Assembly: GCA_022885665.1 (NCBI GenBank)
Contig: JAGQDJ010000030.1
Span: 248,001-312,000 of the forward strand
Reading direction: 5' to 3'
DNA length: 64,000 bases
Source: Triops longicaudatus
Lineage: Eukaryota > Arthropoda > Branchiopoda > Notostraca > Triopsidae
Below the pieces are notes generated by a model. It was not told the DNA's origin. It saw only the letters and a list, made by a program, of their open reading frames with translations, and made no database searches. Each line of letters starts with the position of its first letter. Position 1 is the first letter of the stretch. Positions 24,301 to 37,991 of the stretch are shown here, piece by piece. The position numbers were made by a program, and so were the translations under genes.

Positions 24301-27300
24301 CCAAGTTTATCGCAAGACGTACGGCTCGTATGCTTCAGCTGGTCCATGTTCCCATTCTTCCCACCATTGTCGTCACGTTGCACCGCCCCATGCGAGCCAT
24401 CATCACTTGAACCACCATCACCCCACCCCTCCGGCCCCGCCCCCTAACGCCCACTCCCACCCACCCCAAAATCCTCATTTTCCTCAATGGTCGCATACCG
24501 TCCACCCTCGATTGTTACCCCCCACGCACCCTCGCGCTGTCCGAGCCAAAAATCGAGTCTTCGGCCCACCGTGCAATCACAAAAATTACGGTACACTAAC
24601 ACAATTACACCTTCAGTTCACGACGGAATGCAAACTTTCGGACTTTTTAAGTTTGCATCTTTTGGTTCTAACATGCTGAGTTGTTATAGCATGGGTTTTG
24701 CACGCGACAGGCACGTTTGTACAGACTCCCTTAATGGGCAATTATAGGAAAAATAGTCAAAATTGTCTTTTCTTTAATGGTTGAAAATAGGCTCGGACGA
24801 AGCTAATGAAGGTCATGGTGAGTCAGGTGAGAATGAAATTGACGCCGAAGATGCCAATGCCTCCGTCCTAAGCCAGCGTCGCTCGTCCCATAGCTCAACT
24901 TATAGTAAGGTAATAAGTAGTCTTATTTCACTAATTCCAAAATACTATTTTTTTAAAGAATATTTTTTAATAATATTTTATTTTTATAATATTATAACTA
25001 ATTCCAAATCATTCCAAAATTCAATCACAGAAATTATTAGTAATGTAATTAATTACAGAAAAATATTGAGATTGTTGTCTCGAAATTGCAAATTATATAA
25101 TTTCGATTTCAAGGAGAAGAAAGAATTTTTCAGCAATAATTTGATTTTTTTATATTATTTTTTAGGACTATTCTGCCAAATTACCCACAAATCCTAACGT
25201 GCCGAATGAGAAAAAAGAAACTGACTTGTTAACCAAGGTAAGGTGCATTTTTTTAGAGAGGTATGATCAAGTGAATAACTTTGTTCGTTTATTACTTTAC
25301 AGAGTGAAAGAATTTCTGTAAGCGGAGAAAATGCGAAGAATGACGAATGGACCGACGTCAGTTTAGACGAAACTCCGCGTGATCAGGAAGAAAAAGGTAT
25401 GTGGCGAACAAATTATCAGCAATTTTGTGTACCAACTCATATCTGTGTAAATATTTTGTCGTTTTACCAATTTTCTTTGTTTTGTAGTGTATTTTCTATT
25501 GAGAGCAGAGAATTATTTCATGTTTGTACTTTGTTATCAGTTGTATTTATTCTTTATTTATTTACAAAATTATTTCTCGACATTTCTGTTTTTTATTTCC
25601 GCTTTATTTTTACTTGTTTAATTCGCATTCGTGATCTGTGTTTTTTTTACTTTTTTAGGTTTTATACTTTCTATAAATTTATTTTATTTTATATTTTTAT
25701 TCATTTATTTTATTTTATGTTTTTATTCATTTATTTTATTTTATTTTTTTTATTTATTCATTTCATTTTTGTTTATTATTTTTTTAGTGTCGGATTAACT
25801 GATTTATTAAAAATTTTCTAATAGGTGTAGTTCCACCTGTGGCCAACAATGGCTCAGAAAAGGACATGGTACTGCGGCCTTTCCCGGCGCCATCCAGCAT
25901 GAGCAATCCGTTAGCGCGTGAAGCTTCTTTAACGCGCCAATTGGAAACGGCCTTGGGCTCGGTGTGTCCTTTACTGCGCGAAGTTATGGTCGATTTTGCA
26001 CCGTTTTTGTCCAAGACACTGGTCGGCTCTCACGGCCAAGAGCTGCTTATGGAAGGCAAAGGTATAAAAAGTGCAAAACTGTGACCATAATAATATATAA
26101 TAGAATACCAAAAATGCATCATTCATAAAACTTGTTTGTTTTTTCCCAAAAAAGGACTTTTTACCTTTAAGCAAAGCCAGTCCGTGGTAGAACTGGTTAT
26201 GCTGCTATGTTCCCAAGAGTGGCAAAACTCGCTGCAGAAACATGCTGGATTAGCTTTCATTGAGCTTATTAACGAAGGAAGGTACGCAGCTGTGCAAAAT
26301 GTGATTTTTTGCCAAGAAAACTAACGACTGAATGTCGTTTCTTGGACATTTTTCAGATTACTGTCCCATGCCATGAAAGACCACATTGTGCGCGTTGCCA
26401 ATGAAGCCGAGTTTATTCTAAATCGCATGAGAGCCGACGATGTCGTCAAACACTCCGATTTTGAGGTAAATAACAAAGTTTTAACCGAACAAACAGTCTA
26501 AAAATAAAAAGCAAACGAAAAATAAGCATAGAACAAAATAAAAAAATATTACTTGAACGCAAAAAATACAATAATAAAAATACTTATCAAATAACACTAC
26601 AATCATAATTTCCAAGGTAAATTAAAAGAAAAACATAAAATTAAAAATTTTATAAATGCAATTAAAATGAGTATAAATGCAATGGAAAATAGGAACAAGA
26701 ATTAACTATAAATTAAAAACGATTGAATATTTCAGACTGCGTGTGCACATACGTTGTTGGAGCGGAAAGAAGAAGAAACTGTGTGCGATCACATCATTAC
26801 AGCAGCACGGAGAAGGGACGCTGCAGCTGCTTCCCGTTTGATCGAGAAACTTATCAACATAGTCACTTCGAAACACGGAGCCTGGGGCAATGCTGTCAAT
26901 ACCACGTACTTAATACACACACACACCTGTTACTTTTTCGTTTTTAAAATGAGATTTTCAATAGAAACGGCGAATTCTGGAAGCTCGACACTTGGGAAGA
27001 CGACTCAAGACGCAGAAAGCGATTTGTGCGAAATCCGTTGGGCACGAGCCATCCAGAAGCTACGCTGAAACCTGCACACGATACCGTTACTAACGAAGAT
27101 ACACTTCTTCAAGTACGAAACCAAAACTATTGGTTGTTCAATAACGTATGACATTATTTACTAAAAATGCCATTTATTGAACTTAAAGAGCCGTATTTTT
27201 TTTTTAAAGATATTTTATTATTCGATAATTTATTTTATTATCAGATAATGTATGTTATAATGTATGTTAGGTAATTTATTTTCTTAATAGATAGTTTATT

Positions 27301-29834
27301 TTATTACTAGATACTTTGTTTTATTTTTAGGTAATTTGTTGCACTTTTAGATAATTTATTTTATTTACTAGGTTTATCTCTTGTTATGTTTGTACTTAAT
27401 TAAATATATTAACTATATTTAATTACATTATGATACTTGGAGAAATGCACTAATACTTACGTACGTTCTGTTCGTTTCAGTGTTCAAACGCGTATTTTAA
27501 AATTAAATACAAGTCAAAAGTGCTAATTTATGCGTGTTTTTCAGGGACAGGACGAGTTGCATGCGCAGGTTGCGGCAGCTAGACAAAATTTATCCTTGCA
27601 GTCAAATGAACCCTTGGATGATATGGATATGTCTGACGAACGGGACATCGATTCAGATATGGCAGGTAGAACGACGTTATATACATATTTTCCCGCCGCA
27701 CATAAATTCCGGTTTATGCGTTTAACAACCGAACGTGCAATTATTCAATAATTTTGTTTCTCTTTCACTAGGTCCTGTGAATATGAGCACCAAAGCAAAA
27801 TTAGTCGCTTCAGGACTAGTCGTTCCAGGCACATTATCTATTACGTCCAGCGAATTGTATTTCGAAGCTGACGAGGAAGATCCCGAGTTCGTCCTCACCG
27901 ATCCGGAGGTAAGTGGATCATTCATTAGTCCCGTTTGTCCCCACATGCCCCCTGTAGGAGAATCTCAATAATATTTCTGTTATATTCCTGAATATCTTGT
28001 TAGGAAAATGTCTTTAAAAAAGCTAGTGAACAGTTTCACCGTTTTAGAATGTTAAAAGCCTTATAGGAAAATTTAGGCAATTCTTGGAAGTAGTTTAGAA
28101 GACATACAAAAAAAAAACTTAAAGAGCTTGAGGTCTTAGGTAACTCCGTTGTAAGTAACGAATGGTTACTGAAAGGAAAAGTCTCGTTATTTGAAACTCC
28201 GCACCCTCTAAGATGGCGCTTGTAGCATTTTCCTTTAATTTCGATGGTTTCTTTAAAATGTTACGAGCATTCTACCATTTCTCGCAGTATTTTAGAGACA
28301 AGAGCTTGCAAAAAGAAATATGTTACAATTTAGCTACAAACAACGCTTTTGAACGAACTGCCGGCTATAATAGACAAATTTAAGGCCCAAAAGGGATATA
28401 CATGTATAAAAACCTTTAATATAACGAACAGTTTCTTTCCTATGAGGACGAAAAACAAATAAAAATCCCCGATTCTGATATCAAACGTGGAGCTACTTGG
28501 GTTTCATTTTCGATTTTGGTAAATTTCCGGTAAATTCCGTTAATTAAAGTTGTCAAACCCAGTTTGGTGGAAAATTGTTGCAGGAAATCCTGAAAATCGT
28601 TTTAAATTACTATGTACTATTTCTAAATATTGCGATAGAGAATATTAAAATTATAAATTCATTTTTAAGTTTTCGTTGGTTAACTTTATACACCCAGTTA
28701 ATGTATAAATTACTGTTGCGGTCAACAATAAGCGTGAGTTTACGGTAGCATCACCATTAAGAAACAAATGTCGAAAAATAGCAACAAAAATCCCACTTTT
28801 AATTGGTAATTTTCGTGACTCAGCACCTTTTTTGTGCTTCTCGAGTATTTAATATTAAAAATTCAATATTTTGCGTATTTTCAGAAATTTTCTCAAACCA
28901 GGTTACATTTCATTCCTTGAGAATGAAAACTTTCGGAATACAGAAATATTATTTTAACATTTTATAAAATACTAAAAGCAAAGAAGAATTTCTCTAAAAG
29001 TACTCACCCCTTTTAACCCCTTCATTATTCGTGTCCGCTGGGACGCGTTAACCGTTCTTTTAAGATGTTGCTCGAGTCTATAGCTGTTGTCAGTCTGTTT
29101 ACACAAGTAATAAATGGGCTTTGAATGGTGGTGGAAAAGGGGGCTTGATGGGGAGGTCAGATACCTGTAGTGTGAGTCGACAATTAGCATGCTAACAGGC
29201 TGCACCAAACGCAGACCCCCAGGTGAGACGAGAAAACAGGCATTAAAAGACACCAAGCCTGAAAAAGAACGAGTGGAAAAAGAAAAAGGATGTATAGTAT
29301 CACAAAAGCTACATAGCTGCTCCACTGTGTTAGACAGTACCCATACGGGGCTTGCTTCCCACATTTCTTTTCTCTTTTAATAAATGTTCTGGAGCCTAGG
29401 CCACCGATTTCTAACATGGGGAAAAGAGGAAAAGACAAGCATTCCGGTACCTTGTACTGGAATACTAATCGGCACGATTCCAAAGCTCCGCCCACTGGGC
29501 CTAAATACTTGTCTTTTGCTGAAATATGCATCCTAAAGAGAACTTTGGAATTTTAGAAAATGTATGATACGATGCCCATACAGTAGAACTCCCCATTGTG
29601 TCAACCCTGATTGAAAAAAATCAAGTTTTATCCAAAAAAATTCAGAGGAGATTTTACGTTGAATTTCAAACTTACTCATAAATAATATGAGATTTTTGTA
29701 CCACATTTTTTTACCTTGAACACAGCGTAGGATATCGTCTTTTATTGGTGTCATATATTATCTTCTAAAATTGCAAAATTTTAGAGACAGTTACATCTAC
29801 AGACCATTTATTTCGTTTTAATTTATTTCTTTAC

Positions 29835-29889
<55 letters not shown>

Positions 29890-32800
29890 CGCGTGACTAA
29901 GCTTTGGAATAAAAAGATGCAAGTTCAATTTGTTTTTGAATTTTAACATAGCAATTTTATAACATTTTCCTATGCTATTGATATGTGAAGATTAACCAAG
30001 AAAATATGCAAAAGAAGGAATGCGCTATGCTCACGCCCTCAAAAAAATAATAATAAATAGAATAAATAAGTTTAAAAAAAATGAATAAAAATAAATTCTA
30101 AAAAATGAATAAAAATAATTTTTAAAAAATGAATAAAATAAATTTTAAAAAATAAATAAAAATAAATTTTAAAAGATAAATAAAAATACATTTTAGAAAG
30201 TAAGTAAAAATAAATTTCAAAAAAGAAATAAAAACACAACTTAAAAAAATAAATAAAAATAAACGCTAAAAAATAAATAAAAATAAATTGTAAAAATAAA
30301 ATGGTAAAAAAATAAACAGTGTGTGAAGGTCAGAGTTCTGCTCTATATCAAATTTGCGTTTAAGGTTTTTATTTTACTTGGGTTTACTTGTAATTCGTCT
30401 AATTTAGTTATTGCGTTATGTAAGGATCATAATATTTTTTTAGTGATTTAGTATTAGGAAATTCGTGAGAAAATGACTGGTATGTAGCATAGGTTGACAC
30501 GTGCGTATGTGATGCATTATCCATAAAAAGCTGCAATCCTGGCGTGCCAGTAGGTTGAAAACTGTGTTAAGGGGAGGAAATGAAAGGAGTTAAAGGTTGT
30601 CTGACTCGGGTTCTGTCATAATGGAAAAGCAGGGTTGTGACGAGCTGTCAGTTGGAGCTGCGGAAAGACTCGCTATCATGTAGGTTCTTACGGTACTGGA
30701 CATGTAGTAGTCTGGCCAAGTACCGGTTAATCCTGGGGCACTCGTTTCCGCTGCGAAACAGCCACTTTTTCCCAGAGCTCTTTATGAAGCTATCGTGTAT
30801 ACCTGAATTGGCTGTCTAATTGCCGGGTCGAGGTGGGCTTCTTGGTGGTGACAAGGCAAACTTCACATTGGCCCCGCCCCGCTCATTGTAATCTGGAGAG
30901 ACGGATGTCAGTTACGGACCCTACAAGAATCATTCATCTTGAAAAACCTGTATACGGATACACACAAGCTCACCACCCCTTACGAACTTGATCTATCGTT
31001 GCCCTTTTTTTTTCTTTTTTTGACTGGTTTAATCCACTCCCTTTCAGACCTTTTAAAGTTTTTTGGAAATAATTTATACGCAGGGTTTTAGCAACTCACC
31101 TTTGTTCTTAAAGACCTCGAACAACGTTCAAGAAAAACTCACCTTCGCTGCAGGTTTCTCCCGCCTTTTTTGTTTGAAGGCATAAAAAATGGGGAGAAGG
31201 ACTCTTATGACGTGTGATGGATAGCTCCTAAAGCCAAATTAGGTCATTAGCATGGGAAGTAGAAACAAGTTGGAACGTAAATCAGTTCCTAGGCTATCAT
31301 TCCACCGTTTTGACTTTTAAAAAGTGAAGAAATGTGAAAAACGAGACAATTTTCTTGCAGTGAAGAATGCCAGCGTTTAAAACAGTTTTAGCTTGAAAGT
31401 TTCGTCGCAAAGTAGTAAAAGTATCCAGTTTGGTCCGAACTGTGGGAAGTCATTCGTTCACAAAACCAGATTAAATAGAAATTCATGCTAGAATTAAGGC
31501 TTTTGTACTATATAGCATATAATGGCACTAAGGCCATTTAGTACTTAACATCCTGAAAAGCCTTAAACCTTCCTCCCTTATAGGGTAATTTTTACGTCGT
31601 AATTTTCTCCAAAACAGTAGCAGATTTTGCCATATTTCGTCGGCAGTAAAGTTATGTTTACTCATGCCTTTACAAACTGTGAGAGATATTTTAGAAAAAT
31701 GCTTTAGCAAATTACTGTCTGAGACCGAAAAATTCGCCATAAAAGGTAAAAAAAAAATCTTATAAAAATTCTAGATTTTATTTAATAAATGCAATACATA
31801 TTTGTAAAATGAAACTTAAAGAGTTAAATTGGCAGTGTGACGTCATTCTAAACGAGGACATATCTTAACTTACTCGACTTTTTTTTTACAAAAAGACCAA
31901 AAATGTAAAGAAAAAATGGGGATCATTTTGAATCTTCGACGGCCTATTGACCCGCAGGCGTTTCACGCATTCTTAGCGTACTTTAAAACTACAACTAAGT
32001 TTGACCTGTGTTCACGGTTTGAAAAAATTTAACAGCAGTATGTTATTCCAAATGAAATTAATCAAACAAAAAATAAGAAATAAAATAAAAAAATCGCTGG
32101 CATACATGTACACACGTTATTTTCATATGTCTGGGTTCGGGGCCCTTAAACTTGGCGGGTGAGCTAATAGATTTCCTATGGTCTAGCTTTGCTTTTTCCA
32201 ACTGAGCACGCTGCTCCTTTTAAAGGGGCTGTCTGCCCCCCTCTTCTTCCAAACTCATTCGTTGTCCAGCACAGTGAGGGGTCATCCATGGGATGCCATT
32301 TGATGACAGGTAACCGATACCAAAAAGACATACTTCAACAGTTTTCTGCTTTCAATTCCTACCCCCAAGCTTTTCGTCTACGCGCCTTGTAAATTGAAAG
32401 ATTCGCTCTGATAGCACTCGTCACTATCTATTGTTTAAATATCAATTTCGCGGTTCACAGAACCATTCTCTCGAAAGTGAATACAAACATACACTGCTTG
32501 TGAAAGAACAGAAAATCAACAAAAAAGTAAAGCAAACGAAACAAGTACTAAAACTAATACAAACCAAAGATAGTCTACAAATATTAGAAATAAAAATTCA
32601 ATTAAAAATAAATAAAAAATATCATAAAAATAAATAAAAAATATAAAAATAAATAAAAAAATATCATAAAAATAAATAAAAAATATAAAAACAAATAAAA
32701 AATATCATAAAAATAAATAAAAAAATATTATAAAACAATAAAAGATAAAATAAAAATTAAATGTCTAAAAATAAAAAATAATAATAAAAATTACAGTGTT

Positions 32801-35800
32801 ACGGTTATTTTTCTGTACGTGCAATGGTTAACACAAATAGCATAGCCAACTTGCTTTAAACGAATCACCAGGCTTAAATTACTCGAACTTGCAAATGAGT
32901 ACAATCAGTGCAAAACTATAATTGGAGACAAGGAATAAAATAGTACTTAATAATATCATAGAAAGGACCGGGTTAAAATCGTGGAGAAGTAAACAAAAGG
33001 TAGTGCAGCAGGAGGAAGATAAAAAACACCAAAAAAACGCCCAGCGGGTGGTCTGTTGGGTGGAAACCTCTTCAATCACATCCGCAAGGGCCACGCCCCA
33101 TTATCAAGCCTATAACTAGCTCGCATCAGCTGACTTTAAAAGTACACCCAGAGATCTTATTATATACACACAAAAAAAGTTAAGTAACGCGTTTTTTAAT
33201 TCTGCGTCACGGATCTCGCGTAGTTTTCAATTACAACTGATCTTTATTTTCGTAAATTCCTTTTTGTATTTACTTTCGTTCAAGACACTAAAGTCCTAAT
33301 CCTTTGCATAATTGATCCATATCAAAAGCAAACCCCCCATGGATCCCCGAGGTCTGGGGTTAAATCAACAACCACTCAGCACTCTACTCCTTTCTTTTCG
33401 TCCGTCTCTCCCTCTTCTTCTCCGTTCAAGAGATCTGACCAAAAATCCCCCCACAGATTCCTCACTATCGGTATAAGAGTTCTCAGCTAACCATTCACCT
33501 GTACTAGAAACTGTCTGGCGCCCAATTATCTATAGTCGACTAAACTTGAACATTTATTCTCTTTTTTTTTTTAAAAAAAAAAAAAAAGAAATGGAAAAAA
33601 AAAGAACGTCAAACCGCAACACAAACTAGAAAAAGCTTGAACAAAAAGAACCAATAGTCCCTTTTGCCTACTTGGTCTTTTTCAAGAGACCGGTTCTTTA
33701 TCGAGAACTTGCTATTTGGAGTCAAAACGGTCATTTTTGTTGCTTAGAAGGGTTTACCGGAAAAGAACTGTAGTAAAGGGTAAAGAAGAAGGTAAAGATG
33801 GAAAGAAAAGGCAAAATGCTATGGTATGAAAGCAACAAAGCGAGCTAGATCGAGTAGGAGTAGTTTAAAAAAAAATAATAAATAATTAAAAACGAATGTT
33901 TAAAAGAAATAAAACTTTTTTCTAAATAATAATAATAATAATGAGCTTAGGTGTACAACGAATGCGACTAAAATCGCCTTTAAAAGATGACGCAAGGAAA
34001 TAGACAAGATCCTTTTCTATTGTTTTTCTGTCTAGCCGTTATCGGAACGACTTCTTTCTTTGTTTTGCGTATTCAGACACATTCCCTGAATTTGCATTGG
34101 CAGGATAACTTCCCTCGCACAGCGGGTAGTCCGACGAGGGTAAAAACTACGTCATTCTGGCGCCGTCATATATATGCTACAAACTATCCCCCAAATCCGA
34201 CCTGGCGACTATGGGCCTTTTTATCCAAATTTAATACAATTCACCTTTTAATAGACAACTTGAACGTAATTAAGCGTTCTGGTATAAATGGAAGTCAACT
34301 TCTGAGAAATACTGAAAGACCCAACGATTCTATAAGCTTTAAGAAGACTTTATACTACAATAGGTAGTGTTGAAGGCAAAAGTCACGTCCTTAATGCTGT
34401 CCAACTCTAAGGCCGTCAATTTGCGTTTCCGTTCCTTTATACGTGCTACCCAGCAAAATATTGCGCGTTCGGTTTTAAGAATTTTTACGTCAAAATGTTC
34501 GGGAAAAGGCTTTACAATAAGCTGAACAAGTTTCAATAATTCGGCATTGGCAAAATAATAATAATAATAATTAATAATAATAACAATAAAGAAATAAATA
34601 AAAAAGCTTCTGTTGCTTAGCTGATTTATTGACGAATATTTTAGAAAACTTTGATATTCATTACAGTTTTAGTAAGCGTCAAAACTTTACTGTCGGGAGC
34701 TATTTGAAAGAAAAGTTGATTTTCACGAAAATTTGCACATTATTTTCCATTTCGGTCATAAACGCCCTACTTCCACCGTGGTCTCTAAATTTTTCGTTGA
34801 AATAGCTTAGAAAGCTTTAAAACTTCCCATACAATTGCGGTACAAGTATTTCTTAAATATTTTTTGTCTGTGATTAATTAGGCGTTAATCAAACCTTTGC
34901 TACAGGTAACGTGAATCAGTTGTTACGATGACCATATGGAGCTATCGTAGCACTTATTAATTTCCTCTTCAGGCCAGATAAACGCCTTAGGACGAGTTTT
35001 TAGTTGGAGTTGAAGGTACATGCAAATCCTGCACTAAATCAAAGTTTGTTTTGCGTTAGTGGCTTGTTGATGAGCCGCTTTGGCCATGCGAGTTAAAGCG
35101 AGTGGGCAGGGAAGATTTGAAAAATTAAGTAGGCGGCAAGCTTTGGCTTTGCATCGTGAATAATCTATGCGCGGTAGGGCTCGCTTCTGCCATCCTTTTG
35201 AAACCTTCTATTGATTACATATGTGCGTATCTTTGATTTTCGAGTAGGTTTCTATTTTCTTTTTTTGTGAATTTTTATTTCATTTTTAACAAATATTTTT
35301 TATATTTTTTAATTTCATTTTTATTTATTTTTTTATATATTTTTCTTTTTTTATTTATTTTTATTTTTTTATTTATTTTTGTTTTTTATTTGTTTTTATT
35401 TTTTATTTGTTTTTATTTTTTATTTGTTTTTATTTTTTATTTATTTTTTTATTTATTTTTATTTTTTATTTTTTATTTTTTTAAATAGAGGCTCGCGTAT
35501 TTAAGGTTCTTATACAAGCTGCCTCAACTACGATGTGTCGATGAGTTTAATAGATATTTGAGATAAAAGATAGCTTCCCTATAATATTTCCTACCAGAAG
35601 TTATGGATTTCTTTACAACGCTCTTTTTCGGTACCTCTTTGCGCCTGCATACATGCGCGGTAGATTATACCACTTGCACGCAAGTCTTGGTCGCTGAAAA
35701 GTTTTCGTCTTGGGCGATTAGTCCAACCCGCAAGGTTTTCTTATACGGTACCTGGGCTGAAAATGTTGCGTGCATGTCTAATTAGGCAAACATGAGAAAC

Positions 35801-37951
35801 TATAACCCTTCCTGGTACCGTTCTCGACCTCTTCCCAATGGCTCGTAATCGTAATTCACCCAGCCTCTGAATACGAGCGATGAAAGGTATCCCATTGATT
35901 GGGATGCACTAACGATACCGACACTGCAGCCTTAAACAAACTCGCTGGGCTATAAAATCTTATCCAAAGCTTTCGAACAAACCAGTTTGCTGCGTTGCTT
36001 GAGCAATTAATTCTCCTGAAATTTCTCTTCGCATATTCAGGCAAAACCCGTACAAGAAATTCGAGAAATCGCAAATATTTAATATATATTTTTTATTTGA
36101 GTTGTTTCATTTAGCGTTATTCTGTGATAATTTTTGTCTATCTAATGTTAATTTGTAATATATTAATTTATCTAAATGCATGATTTCAAATGCAAATTTC
36201 CCCTGGTTTATCTCGTGTTTTCTCGCGTAATTTGTATGTGAACTTTAGTCGTGTACTACGAGCGTACATTAAACGCTCATTTAAAGTATATTTAACTTTT
36301 ATAAGATCCGTGAGTTTTTATCTTTATTTATTTTTTTATTATTTCATTTTTTTATTTATTTTTTTACATTAAGGTACTAGCAGCAATTTTTGTTTGAAAT
36401 TGTTGTGTCAGTGTATTTTTTTATTTCTGTTTTTTATTTATTTACTTATTTATTTAGTTATTTTTAGGACATTCAAGCAAAGTAGTTGGTAGGTTCGAAG
36501 ATTTTCTAAGAAAGTTTCCAAAACATCTCAAGTTGCGCCAATGAGGTAGGTTAGGTTTGGGCTTGGCTGTCGTCTTATGTGACTCGTTCATTATGCAAAT
36601 CAAATGCTCAGTTTTATCACGAGTGCTTTGTCTTGGCGCAGTTTGACAGTTGGACGTTGTCGCCCGTTATTCTTGCGATAGGGATCCGCTCTTTCTCTCT
36701 TTCTCTGTCTTCTTCCACTTCTTAAGACAACAACCTTCGGGAAAAAGCTTTAAAAGTCACAAGGAAAAGAACCCAGAGACCCTCCAGTAACTTGGCTCAT
36801 GACAAAAAGCGACATGTCCAAAAGAAGCTGATCTTCACTCTATCTCTCGCGCGTTTTTTGTTTCGTCTTGGCTCAAATCCCTGTTTGAGAAAAACTCGGG
36901 AAAAAAATAAAGTTTATTAAAAACTTTTGCGTACGTTTGTCAAACGACAGGAGTGAATTATTGATTAGTGCTCACGTGACGGTTGATTTTATATCCTAAA
37001 CGTACCAGATAACCTTCGCGTTCACTTATACTCAAGCTAGTTGTATTAAATCCCCAGAAAACAGGTCAAAAAAAGAACAGGTCAAGCAGTGCAGATCAAG
37101 AGTAAATAAACATACAGTTGTCCAAACGAACAATTTAAGTAAAAAAGGCGAGTGATGGCAGGGCGTGTAGTGTAAACGAAAATTAAAAATTTTCAGGAAA
37201 TTTTGTATGAAATTTTGTTCACGATTTTAATTTTGATAGATTTTATTTCTGATTTTTTGTTTTCAGTTTTAAGTTCATATTATGTGTGTTAAAAATGATT
37301 TTCTATGGAAAATAATCTACAGAATTTCTGTAGTAGTTTCTATATTTTTTTAAATTTTTTGCACTTGTACTGAGAAATGATAATATTTCGCACAGTGTTG
37401 AAAGATAGTAGTGATGTGAGCAATAACCAAACTGTATAGTCGTCAGTTAACCGTATAATGCCAGTTATAAAACCTTAAGCATGTTCTCCGTGTATTGAAC
37501 GCATACAAATAGCACCACGTCACATTTAAACGAAAAGAAAACAACAATATAACTGGAGACTTCAATGCGCGTCACTAGCTACACCATTCGCTATAACTTT
37601 GCAAAAAAAGCACTATATTGAACCTTTAAACCTTGAGAACTTTGGTACCTATAATTTCCGGTATTTTTCAGTGTTGCATAAGATTTCTTTTTCTGAAAGA
37701 TTTGTAAGATTTTTTTTCTTGCTAGGACCATTGTGTAGGCGGTTTACATGGTTAATTCTCAGCACAAGCTTGTCGAAAATCGTTTGATATTTTCCACGAA
37801 CTTCTTGATAGTAAAGTTATACTTGATAATAGCTAGCAAATGGTTTAGAAATTTTGGGGATAAATCAATTAGTAAATTTTTGTAAACAAATTTTTGCTAC
37901 TTTTGGTAGAAAAAAGTGAATTTTTCTCGATAAAGCCTTAGATACTTAGGA

Positions 37952-37991
<40 letters not shown>

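Larger units (their letters stand above)
23182..24305 (+). other. nbea intron 25, dense in short dispersed repeats
   Basis: The 1.1-kb intron is built largely of repeat fragments. Two TTTACGCGG-family copies lie at 23326-23380 and 23978-24035, with inverted partners (CGCGTAAAACGAG near 24073, CCGCGTAAAGCGAG near 24116). Several CGTTATAACGA-type fragments lie at 23480-23780. No gene is recognisable. Confidence 0.8.

Noticed and set aside
25399..25821. 140-codon Phe/Tyr/Ile-rich frame.
   Set aside because: T-rich intronic simple sequence between exons 29 and 30.
33987..34367. 126-codon plus-strand frame in the giant intron, starting with a hydrophobic stretch.
   Set aside because: No family, no splice context, no conserved motif; treated as chance.
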